NCBI RefSeq assembly: GCF_006496635.1
Contig: NZ_CP022958.1
Coordinates: 2,294,001-2,358,000 of the forward strand
DNA from: Azoarcus sp. DD4
Lineage (GTDB): Bacteria > Pseudomonadota > Gammaproteobacteria > Burkholderiales > Rhodocyclaceae
Reading direction: 5' to 3'
DNA length: 64,000 nt
Below are positions 25,251 through 32,812 of the stretch, one piece after another. The notes below the pieces were generated by a model. It was not told the origin of the DNA and searched no databases. It saw only the letters and a program-made list of their open reading frames with translations. Numbering within the stretch: position 1 is the first letter of the stretch; every line of letters starts with the position of its first letter. Position numbers and translations under genes: made by a program.

Positions 25251-26342
25251 TCAGCCGCCACTCGCGACGAACTCTTCCCGGTGCACGTGCTCGGCGGGAA
25301 TCCCCAACCTCGTGCAGCACGCTCGCGCCGCCTCTACCATCGGTGCCGGGCCGCACAGGTAAACCTCGGGCCGCTGCGCGCTGGCCGTAAACCACTGTTC
25401 GAAGGCCACCACGGCATTTCCGGTAAACCCTGTCCAGCCCTCCGGTGGGTCCATCAGCGCGAGATGCAATGTCAGCCCCGGCATGGCGTGCGCGAGCTCG
25501 CGCAGCTCCTGCTCGTAGAACATCGTCGCGCTGTCCTGCATTCCGAAGAAGAGGTGGCATTCGCCCGGATAGTCTCGACGCGCGAGCTCGCGCAACATGC
25601 TCACCAACGGTGCGAGACCGGTGCTCCCCCCGATGAAGGCCTGCACCGTGCCGTTGGCGTGAAGCCGGAAATCGTCCACGGGGCGGTGTGCGCCGTTGGT
25701 GCCGACGAAGGTGAACTCGCCAAGCGGGCCCCGTAAGTTCAGCACTTGCCCCGGAGCGGCGCCGTCTTCCAGATAGGCGGCAAAACGCCCACCCGGGACG
25801 AGGCGGATAAGGAACTCCAGGATACCTTCGTCATTGGGCAGGTTTGCGAGCGAAAAGGCGCGCGTATCATCGGTGCCGGGGAGGCCGATCTCGACGTACT
25901 GGCCGGGTTCGAAATCGAAGCGCTGGGGCGCCCCGTTCGTTGGATCGATCGACTGCAGCACGAGACGGTAGACCGTCGTGGAAAGGCGTTCAACACTCAC
26001 GACCTTCGCACTGATCTCCGCCACCGTGCATAACCCGAGGCGATCGCTCGTATACGGGAACTCGAGCACCAGGTCGCTGCGCGGGAAGGTGTCACAGGTG
26101 ACTACGATGCCGTCCTCTTCCTCGTTCGGCGGGAGCACTTGAACGTTGATCCGCTCCCCGAACTCATAGTCCCCTTCGGTGCATTCCGCCTTGCAGCTGC
26201 CGCAGAAGGCCTTCTTGCACTGGCACAGGAGGCGGACGTCCTGGCGCAAGGCGGCGGCGAGAATGTTTTCGTCCTCACCGCATTCGAATTGAAATTGTGC
26301 ACCGTCCTCGAAGCGGGACGTGATCAGATACTTCTCGCTCAT
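25251..26342 (-). CDS. bmoC: Soluble alkane monooxygenase reductase (2Fe-2S, FAD, NADH)
   Basis: 363 residues. Residues 1-95 are a plant-type ferredoxin domain with C42, C47, C50 and C83. Then come an FAD domain (TRAFSLANLP) and an NAD domain (GGSTGLAPLVSMLREL). It passes electrons from NADH to the diiron hydroxylase. I chose ATG at 26342 (MSEKYLITSRF) because GGAAGAGAG lies upstream and MmoC proteins start here; 22 more upstream codons are open but untypical. Confidence 0.95.
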   Translation of the reverse strand: MSEKYLITSRFEDGAQFQFECGEDENILAAALRQDVRLLCQCKKAFCGSCKAECTEGDYEFGERINVQVLPPNEEEDGIVVTCDTFPRSDLVLEFPYTSDRLGLCTVAEISAKVVSVERLSTTVYRLVLQSIDPTNGAPQRFDFEPGQYVEIGLPGTDDTRAFSLANLPNDEGILEFLIRLVPGGRFAAYLEDGAAPGQVLNLRGPLGEFTFVGTNGAHRPVDDFRLHANGTVQAFIGGSTGLAPLVSMLRELARRDYPGECHLFFGMQDSATMFYEQELRELAHAMPGLTLHLALMDPPEGWTGFTGNAVVAFEQWFTASAQRPEVYLCGPAPMVEAARACCTRLGIPAEHVHREEFVASGG

Positions 26343-26481
26343 GTTTCTACTCTCTTCCTTCGAGTTTGAATTTTGGAGACCATGTCCTTCACGCCGGGCG
26401 CCGCACACGGCTCCACGTCGAACGCTGTTGGACGAAAAGGGGAGGCCGCCTCACGGCGCCGGGCGAATTCAATCGCAGCCC

Positions 26482-26721
26482 TTACTCGTCCTGCGCCTCG
26501 ATCACCACGGAGTGATACCGATCAGAGCGAGTGCGAGCGATGTAGTCGTTGTCGTGCAGGTCGTCCGCCGACGGAAATGCGAGGATCTCCTCACCGCAGC
26601 GAGGGCAGAAGGACTTGTCGTGCACAACCTTAACCATTCCAGCGGAGAACTTATAGGCGCACGCGCCGCATTTGTAGGTGTATTCGAAACGGAAGTTGCT
26701 CAGGTTGTCTGCATAGTTCAA
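26482..26721 (-). CDS. Small zinc-ribbon protein in the monooxygenase operon
   Basis: 79 residues with two CxxC knuckles: CGAC and CPRC, 19 residues apart, typical of a zinc ribbon or rubredoxin-like metal site. It sits between bmoD and bmoC, where methane monooxygenase operons usually have nothing. It may aid assembly of the metal centres or electron transfer. No family name can be given. Confidence 0.75.
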   Translation of the reverse strand: MNYADNLSNFRFEYTYKCGACAYKFSAGMVKVVHDKSFCPRCGEEILAFPSADDLHDNDYIARTRSDRYHSVVIEAQDE

Positions 26722-26822
26722 TTTAGCTTCCTCCGGTCGATACGTCCCTGGCTCTCAGGCGCCCATGCTCGGGGCGACACCCTAGTTCGTTAAACGGCAA
26801 GTCTGCTATCCAGCCCACGACG

Positions 26823-27092
26823 TCAGTCTCCGTCCGTGTGAAGGAGGTGGGCGACAATTGGGCGCTGAAAGAACCGGATCTTGCTCTTGGCGGCGACGAC
26901 GCAGCTCTCCGGGCGCTGGGCGCATCCCGTGTGCAGGTGTCGCTCCCCTTCGAAGAGATCCCACCGCCACATCATCGCGAGTTCGGTGGCGACGACACGA
27001 AACCCGTCCTCTTCGTGGATCATCACAGTCGTGCCGATTGCCTCCGGGACGCCGGCGAGGCCTGGAATGTCGGCTACGTCCTTTGTGTTCAT
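26823..27092 (-). CDS. bmoD: MmoD/BmoD-like protein
   Basis: 89 residues. The core ELAMMWRWDLFEGERHLHTGCAQRPESCVVAAKSKIRFF matches the MmoD signature (MWRW, then GC and ES). In methanotrophs MmoD binds the hydroxylase and is implicated in diiron assembly and in the copper-dependent switch between soluble and particulate enzymes. It may matter more here because a copper enzyme is encoded 31 kb away. Start ATG at 27092. Confidence 0.87.
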   Translation of the reverse strand: MNTKDVADIPGLAGVPEAIGTTVMIHEEDGFRVVATELAMMWRWDLFEGERHLHTGCAQRPESCVVAAKSKIRFFQRPIVAHLLHTDGD

Positions 27093-27216
27093 TCTGTCTC
27101 CTCATTGGTCACGGCGAGCCCATGAATCGGCGCACGGCCGATCGCCGAGGGGGCTGCGCACGGCGCGATATTCCGCGGCCCGCAATGGAAGCGCAAGCGC
27201 TACGCACGATCATGCA

Positions 27217-27492
27217 CTAGCCTTCCGCGCTCACGGGATCGATCATGGTCTCGATGCACGAAATCGCATTCGCCGGAAAGCCGCCCGCGCGGGCGTGCTC
27301 GCGAACCGCCTCTTCATTGGGCGCGATATAGACGCAATAAACCTTGTCGGTGGTGACGTAGCTATGCAACCACTGCACCTGCGGCCCCATGTTCTGCAGG
27401 ATTCCGCAAGATTTCCGGGAAATCGCCGCCAGCTCGTCCCTGGACAGCCTTCCTGCGCCGGGTATGTGGCGCTCGATGAGGTACTTGGGCAT
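27217..27492 (-). CDS. DUF4242/SCO4226-like small protein in the monooxygenase operon
   Basis: 91 residues: MPKYLIERHIPGAGRLSRDELAAISRKSC, then VQWLHSYVTTDKVYCVYIAPNEEAVREHARAGGFPANAI. This is the dimeric ferredoxin-like fold of DUF4242 proteins, some of which bind nickel. It lies between bmoZ and bmoD, an unusual place. A role in metal handling for the hydroxylase is possible. Family call by pattern only. Confidence 0.7.
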   Translation of the reverse strand: MPKYLIERHIPGAGRLSRDELAAISRKSCGILQNMGPQVQWLHSYVTTDKVYCVYIAPNEEAVREHARAGGFPANAISCIETMIDPVSAEG

Positions 27493-27581
27493 TTTCGTGC
27501 CTCCATTGATTTTGTTTTGTGTTATGAACGGGCCGCGCCGGATTCCAGCCGCGGCCCGTTGCCGAGCGCGCCGCGCTCTTC

Positions 27582-28088
27582 CTACTGCACGCTGATTTCT
27601 GTCACGCCGCGCAGCTTGCGCAACTCATCCAGCGGCGTGGAAAGGTAGGTCGGCGCACGCAGCTTCAAGAGTTTGCTCACGAGCTGCTTCTCGACGGGGG
27701 CGAAGTGGTTGATCGGCATCATCGGTGGCTTGCAGGCCTTTCGAAAGGCGGTGCACAGGCGCTGCATCTCGACCGGGCAGTCGATGTCCTCGGCCTTTCT
27801 GAGCCACTCCCTGGCAACTTCGGCGGCGTCTCGGCCGTCGATCGTCATGTCGAGGAGTGCGTCGTCGGAAATCGTCGCCTCGCTATGCAGTTGCGCCACC
27901 CGCATCTCGATCCGTGACTCGATCCAGTTCGACTCCTTCTTCAGCGCGTAGGTGGCGCGATCGGGCCCCAAGTGCTCCTTGCGAAACTGTTGGAGCATGG
28001 CTACGCCTTGCTGAACCGTTCGCAATGCCGCGATCTTATCCAGCCATTCGTCGCGTAACGGGCTGTGGTACCAATGTTGTTTGGACAT
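27582..28088 (-). CDS. bmoZ: Soluble alkane monooxygenase hydroxylase gamma subunit
   Basis: 168 residues matching MmoZ/BmoZ: MSKQHWYHSPLRDEWLDKIAAL at the start and PINHFAPVEKQLVSKLLKLRAP near the end. It completes the (alpha beta gamma)2 hydroxylase with BmoX and BmoY. It lies 10 bases after bmoB. Mostly helical and without metal ligands, as expected. Confidence 0.93.
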   Translation of the reverse strand: MSKQHWYHSPLRDEWLDKIAALRTVQQGVAMLQQFRKEHLGPDRATYALKKESNWIESRIEMRVAQLHSEATISDDALLDMTIDGRDAAEVAREWLRKAEDIDCPVEMQRLCTAFRKACKPPMMPINHFAPVEKQLVSKLLKLRAPTYLSTPLDELRKLRGVTEISVQ

Positions 28089-28098
28089 CGTTGTCTCC

Positions 28099-28515
28099 TC
28101 AATAGACGCTGTCTACCTGGGTCTCCAGGCCCAGCAGCTCGTTGGTGATGATGAACTGATTTCCCAGCGTCATCGCCCGGCCGATGGTCGTGCTCACATT
28201 CACGAGCAGGTCGTAGACCGTGTATTTCTTCCCCAGGATCTCGGTCGCTTCGTCGCAGTCGATGACGATCTTGCCGTTGGCCTTGATCCACCAGTAGCCG
28301 CCCCTGTCCTCGATGGCGATGGTCGGGTTGTCTTCGATCATCGGCTTGATCATCTCGTCGATGATGGCGTCGATTTCCTCGGCCTTCATCAGGGCCAGCA
28401 CCACGGCGTCGCTCGTCTGCAGCTGGCAGTTCTTCTCGTCGAGAAAGTCGTCGATGAAATCCTGCCCGTGCCTGCCGTTGGTGCCACTGTTGTACGCATT
28501 GACATTGCTGGTCAT
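28099..28515 (-). CDS. bmoB: Soluble alkane monooxygenase regulatory (coupling) protein B
   Basis: 138 residues of the MmoB family. It has the extended N-terminal tail of MmoB, then VVLALMKAEEIDAIIDEMI and GYWWIKANGKIVIDCDEATEILG. It has no cofactor and binds the hydroxylase to gate oxygen and substrate access. Its start is 1 base from the bmoY stop. Confidence 0.94.
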   Translation of the reverse strand: MTSNVNAYNSGTNGRHGQDFIDDFLDEKNCQLQTSDAVVLALMKAEEIDAIIDEMIKPMIEDNPTIAIEDRGGYWWIKANGKIVIDCDEATEILGKKYTVYDLLVNVSTTIGRAMTLGNQFIITNELLGLETQVDSVY

Positions 28516-28516
28516 G

Positions 28517-29704
28517 TTACTTCCCCTCTGAATAGCCGCTCATGATCTCGCCGACGACGGCCGCGCGATCGAACTTGAAGCCGATCGGCTCGGCGAAGCG
28601 TCGCGCCCAGCCGTCGATCACGCGCTCGACGGACGCCTGGACGCCCACTCGGCAGGTGACGCCGTCCAGTTTCACCGGCACCTGCTTGTAGATGCCGAGG
28701 AAGCCCTTGAGCGCGCGCACCGTCTGCGGCAGGTAGCGCGCGGTCCAAGCCCGGAGGTAGCGGCGGTTGTGGCCGGCGTACACCGGCTCCTCGTCAATCA
28801 GCATCTTCAAACAAAGCGCCTGCAGTCCGTCCGCGGCCTGTCCGTGATAAACCATGGCCTGGGACTGGATGACCGGAGTCAGGGTGTCGCCGTGGATTCC
28901 GGCCACGCGCTGGAAGAACTCCCGGCGCACGAACTGCCCGAAGATATGGTCGTAGATACCGTGGATGGCCCACAGCTGCTCGACCCAGTCATAGGTGCCG
29001 GCCCAGATGTGCTCGACGAACTCACGCGCGGGCTTCCACAGGGCGTCCTGAGTCCACGCCTGCTTGGCGTCGACGAGGCTGGGGTCGAAATCGGCAAAGA
29101 TCTTCCCCAGCAGCACGCGCTCCATCTGGATCATCTGGCCCGCATCGTTCTTGTCGAAGCCCGCCTCGGCGATCCAAGTCTTGAGCAGGTCGGACAGGGC
29201 GCTGTACACGATAGTGGAGTGAGCGCTGAACAGACCATACTCGTTGTAAATGAAGGCTCCATACTGGCGGGCGAGGATCTCGCTGCGCCAGGCCGTGTCC
29301 ATCATCTCGCAGTCACCGTTCTCCGCCCAACTCTTCATGACGCGCTCGGCGGTCTGGCCTTCCTCGGTCTTCTGCTTGACGTAGGGCATGAACCAGCGCT
29401 TGGCCGGATCGCGGAAATAGAACCAGTTGCTGGCCAGCACTGCGGTCGATTCGATGCCGTAATTGGGTCGTCCGCCCGGCCATTTCTGCACCGTCTCACC
29501 GACCTCTTGGCTGCCGGGCACGGCGTCGAGCGAGTTTTGCGCATGAAGCATCACCGCTTCGTACTCGGTGAGGCGGCGCCAGCCGCGCTTGGCGAACGGT
29601 ATGTGATCCCTTTTCTTCTCCAGCGGCTCTGCGGGAATGAGCGCCTGGATTTCGGTCTGCCGCTGCGGGTCGACCATGCCGCGCACGAATGCTGTCGATG
29701 ACAT
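28517..29704 (-). CDS. bmoY: Soluble alkane monooxygenase hydroxylase beta subunit
   Basis: 395 residues matching MmoY/BmoY: GWRRLTEYEAVMLHAQNSLD, RPNYGIESTAVLASNWFYFRDP, and a second fold half. Ferritin-like helical fold without the diiron ligands, supporting the alpha subunit in the heterohexamer. It lies 109 bases after bmoX, a slightly long gap that might include an RNA-processing site. Confidence 0.95.
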   Translation of the reverse strand: MSSTAFVRGMVDPQRQTEIQALIPAEPLEKKRDHIPFAKRGWRRLTEYEAVMLHAQNSLDAVPGSQEVGETVQKWPGGRPNYGIESTAVLASNWFYFRDPAKRWFMPYVKQKTEEGQTAERVMKSWAENGDCEMMDTAWRSEILARQYGAFIYNEYGLFSAHSTIVYSALSDLLKTWIAEAGFDKNDAGQMIQMERVLLGKIFADFDPSLVDAKQAWTQDALWKPAREFVEHIWAGTYDWVEQLWAIHGIYDHIFGQFVRREFFQRVAGIHGDTLTPVIQSQAMVYHGQAADGLQALCLKMLIDEEPVYAGHNRRYLRAWTARYLPQTVRALKGFLGIYKQVPVKLDGVTCRVGVQASVERVIDGWARRFAEPIGFKFDRAAVVGEIMSGYSEGK

Positions 29705-29813
29705 CTGTCTTGTCTCCGAAAATTGATGTGAAGCGGTGTGGATTACGTGGTGGACGGATCAGCCCTTCGTTCGATCGCGATCGGGCTGTCCGTCGTTCCC
29801 GGCTACATCGCCC

Positions 29814-31409
29814 TCAGGCTGCAACGGGCTGCCAGTTGAGAATCTTCATCGGATCGGGAATGGTGAGGTTGATCCGCTTCAGGTCGTCGAGCGTCCACAT
29901 GTCGGTGTCGCGCAGGTGCGGCTGCGCCATCAGCGTCTTGCCGTCGCTGCGCACACCTCCGGCCGCCTTCACGAGATCGGAAAGCTCCCAGCCCTCGAAC
30001 TGCTCGAAGAAGTTCTGGAACTCGTAGCGCTCGGGCTCCTGCAGCCACATGCGTTCGCCATAGGGTTCGGAGAACGCGAAACGCTTTCCGTTCGCTTCGA
30101 GGAAGCGCGGATTCAGCGCTCCCTTGCCCAGCGTCGGGCAGAAGGGCAGCCCGGAGGTGTGGTCGACGAAAATGCCGTGGCCGTGCTCCATCATCCACAG
30201 GGCGCCGCAAAAACCGGCCTTCGGGTCCTCGAAGCCGAGCGCGCGCCACTCTTCATAGATCTTGCCGTAGTGGTTGTACCAACCGGGATAGTTGGCTTCG
30301 AACCAGTCCATCGCCTGCTGATCCGGAAGCTCCATGCGGATACCGGTGAGCGGCCACAGGGCATAGGCGAGCAGGGCGAGGTCATGGTGCGACCAGACGG
30401 CGTCCTTCTTGGCATCAGCGAGGCACCTTGGCGTCTTGACCCCGAACTGCTGCAGGCGGCCCAGCCAGATCCCGGCCCAGTCCTCGTACACCCAACGGTT
30501 CCACGACTTCGCCCAGGGCTCCACCTTGTACTTGGAGCCGTACTCGAGGGCGGCGCCGACGAACGGGGTGAGGAACTTGTGCTGGGTCCAGAAGGCGTTG
30601 TCCAGATCGGTTTGCAAGTACTTCATCGTCTCGGGATTGTTCATGATGGAGACGATGGTCTGATAGCCGTTCGCCATGTGGCGCAACTCATCGGTTTCGA
30701 TCGACAGGAAAACCGTAGGCGTGATCTCGTCGCCGTTGGCAGCGGCCCATTCGGTGAGCGAGACGATCAACGGATTGGTGAAGCACGCCTCGCCAACGAG
30801 TTGCAGGTTGATCGAGCTCTCGACCGCATCACCGGCGAGGAAGCCCTCGCCAAAGGCGCGCTTGACCCCTGGATAGAGCGGATTGATCGCACGCAGCTGG
30901 CGCATGTTGGTATGGCCTGCAGGATCGTAATAATGCTTTCCGTAATAGTAGTTGACATAGGCGGTCTGGTTGACGTGGCGGATCTCGTCAATCACTTGGG
31001 CCAGATAGCCGTTCTTCTGTTCGGGCGACTGCGCGGTATCCCAAAGCAGCGCGGAGCCGGCGATGGCGCCGTACTCGCCGGTCTCGAGAAAATTCGAGAT
31101 GAGTTTCATGAACTCGCCCCACTTCGGGTGGACCTTGTTACCGGCGTCCAAGCGATCGAGGCCGTCAAGCAGGGTCCCGTACTGGCGCTCTTCCTTCACC
31201 GACTCCATGCGAGCGTATTCCTTCGCGGTGAGCTTGAACTGCTCACGCGTGTTGACGTCCATGTCGTACTTGGTTGGGTACTTCGCGCTTTTCGCCTTGA
31301 AGTCCCAGGTGAAATCCTGCAGCCATTTGTGCACTTCCTGCGGATCCACGCTGCTCGGCACCGGATGGGCCTTCAGCGATTGTTTTACAGCCAGATTTGA
31401 TGCTCCCAT
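29814..31409 (-). CDS. bmoX: Soluble alkane monooxygenase hydroxylase alpha subunit, butane-type
   Basis: 531 residues. The diiron ligands are E112, E142, H145, E207, E241 and H244 (GEYGAIAG, DEIRHVNQ, LVGEACF, TDELRHMA). At the five positions known to distinguish T. butanivorans butane monooxygenase from methane monooxygenase it has the butane-type residue: G114, T149 (Cys151 in MmoX), L280, Q321 and F322. It hydroxylates short alkanes to alcohols in the cytoplasm. Start ATG at 31409 has AAGGAGAG upstream. First gene of the operon, behind a sigma-54 promoter. Confidence 0.96.
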   Translation of the reverse strand: MGASNLAVKQSLKAHPVPSSVDPQEVHKWLQDFTWDFKAKSAKYPTKYDMDVNTREQFKLTAKEYARMESVKEERQYGTLLDGLDRLDAGNKVHPKWGEFMKLISNFLETGEYGAIAGSALLWDTAQSPEQKNGYLAQVIDEIRHVNQTAYVNYYYGKHYYDPAGHTNMRQLRAINPLYPGVKRAFGEGFLAGDAVESSINLQLVGEACFTNPLIVSLTEWAAANGDEITPTVFLSIETDELRHMANGYQTIVSIMNNPETMKYLQTDLDNAFWTQHKFLTPFVGAALEYGSKYKVEPWAKSWNRWVYEDWAGIWLGRLQQFGVKTPRCLADAKKDAVWSHHDLALLAYALWPLTGIRMELPDQQAMDWFEANYPGWYNHYGKIYEEWRALGFEDPKAGFCGALWMMEHGHGIFVDHTSGLPFCPTLGKGALNPRFLEANGKRFAFSEPYGERMWLQEPERYEFQNFFEQFEGWELSDLVKAAGGVRSDGKTLMAQPHLRDTDMWTLDDLKRINLTIPDPMKILNWQPVAA

Positions 31410-31549
31410 CGATCTCTCCTTGTCTTCCTTAGGCGTTCAGCCGACCGTTCCAACGCAACCGCGTGGAACGGAGCCCTTCCCATGCCCTGCGTGTCGTCTG
31501 GCTCAGAAAGCAACATAGCCTCGATCGCGGTATGGGTATGGTCTTGTCA

Positions 31550-31564
31550 GCAACTTCTGGGCCA
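31550..31564 (-). promoter_or_regulatory. Sigma-54 promoter of the bmo operon
   Basis: On the minus strand TGGCCC-AGAAG-TTGC gives GG-N10-GC spacing. Transcription would begin near 31538, leaving a leader of about 130 bases before bmoX. This fits control by the BmoR-type activator encoded at 39854-41842. Confidence 0.7.
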
Positions 31565-31695
31565 GAGATCGAAAGTTTCGCCCACAGGGGTCACTAGAGA
31601 ACGGCGGCTGGACCCGCCGAGAGTGCTTTCCAACTAGCGGAACGCTTTGCCCGCGGCGCACCTGGCGACAATCGCGCTTCCTCGGAAGCGGCGTA

Positions 31696-31710
31696 TGGCA
31701 CACATCTTGC
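31696..31710 (+). promoter_or_regulatory. Orphan sigma-54 promoter pointing away from bmoX
   Basis: TGGCAC-ACATC-TTGC is an essentially perfect -24/-12 element on the plus strand. No plus-strand gene follows; the next gene (32050-32715) is on the opposite strand. It could drive a non-coding or antisense RNA, or be fortuitous. Confidence 0.5.
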
Positions 31711-31768
31711 GGACTTGCTGCTAGCACATTCGCGCGATCGGGAACATTTCTCTGGACCTCGAAAGATG

Positions 31769-31833
31769 TGTTGCAGCAACATGTTTCATGAAACAGCTGT
31801 GATGCAAACGGTGACAGTCATCAGCATGTTGCA
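31769..31833. promoter_or_regulatory. Upstream activator palindromes of the bmo operon
   Basis: TGTTGCAGCAACA (31769-31781) directly abuts TGTTTCATGAAACA (31782-31795), both perfect palindromes built from TGTTnCA half-sites; a further TGTTGCA is at 31827-31833. They lie 205-270 bases upstream of the -24 element, an acceptable distance for a sigma-54 activator. The remaining 32 kb-side of this 640-base gap shows no gene. Confidence 0.65.
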
Positions 31834-32049
31834 CACTGAGCTGCCGGTCGTGTTGATGCAGATCAAAAAAGAGAGGCTTCAAGAAGGTTGCAGTTATTCG
31901 CATTGTGCACGGCCTGAAGAGCCGCTTATATAGAACGACTGCGCGAAACCGCTATGCTCACCGGCGACGATCTGCCATCGTAGCGCGAATCCTCGGCCGA
32001 AGAACCTGCGGCCGGCGATCGGGAACGAGAGGGCTTGTCGGTCCCGGGG

Positions 32050-32715
32050 TCACGGTCGCAACGCGCCGGGGCGATAGACCACGTCCGAGACTCGCACGGC
32101 TGGTCCCTTGGCCGGAAGAAGCGCCAGATCGCGCTGTGCCTTGGCCGCCACGCTCAAGTGATGCGCCCCCTCGCCCGCTAGGCGCAGGTCGAGGCTGCCG
32201 AGATAGGCGGCGCGCCCTGGCTCCACCGTGAAACGGTAGACCGGCCCCTGCCGCGGCGCGAGCTCGTCACGGCCATGTACGGTCGGCTCGACCACCTTCC
32301 AGTCGTGAAGCTCGTAGTCACCCGCGGGCAACCGCAAGACAACTAGACGGCCGATGGGCAGGCCGGACTCGACGACGTCGGGCATCACGCCCGAACCCGA
32401 CGCCTTCACCGCCACGCGGGTCGGGACGGCGCCAGCCCGCGGGCCCGCCCCGTCCGTCAACCATCGCGCATGCTGCCGCACCGAGTTGAAGTGAGGGGTT
32501 CTTTTGACCTCCCCGCCGTTGACGGAAGGAATCGCCCGCAGGCGATATTCGAAGTGGGAGACGCGCTCCAGCGGCTTGCCGGACAGTGTCAGCGAGACGA
32601 TCGCCAGCCCATAGTCGTCGCGCGCGCCCGACGAATCGGCGGGTGCCGGAGCCGGGGCGGTGGCGCAACCGGACAAGGCTAGGGCCACAATGGGAACCGA
32701 TAGACGATGCTTCAT
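32050..32715 (-). CDS. Putative lipoprotein, function unknown
   Basis: 221 residues. The N-terminus MKHRLSVPIVALALSGCATAPAP has a lipoprotein signal peptide with the lipobox LSGC, cleavage before C17. The rest is a beta-rich extracytoplasmic domain (YGLAIVSLTLSGKPLERVSHFEYRLR; VVLRLPAGDYELHDWKVVEP). It follows czcA by 97 bases on the same strand and may be cotranscribed with the efflux genes, but no metal-binding motif is evident. Confidence 0.75.
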   Translation of the reverse strand: MKHRLSVPIVALALSGCATAPAPAPADSSGARDDYGLAIVSLTLSGKPLERVSHFEYRLRAIPSVNGGEVKRTPHFNSVRQHARWLTDGAGPRAGAVPTRVAVKASGSGVMPDVVESGLPIGRLVVLRLPAGDYELHDWKVVEPTVHGRDELAPRQGPVYRFTVEPGRAAYLGSLDLRLAGEGAHHLSVAAKAQRDLALLPAKGPAVRVSDVVYRPGALRP

Positions 32716-32812
32716 GGCACTCCTCCATATGGAAGCCAGTTGACGGATCGGCCCACCCCCACGGCCCCGCGGACGATCACCGCGCGTGCCGTGGGACGGG
32801 GCCGGCCCAGCG

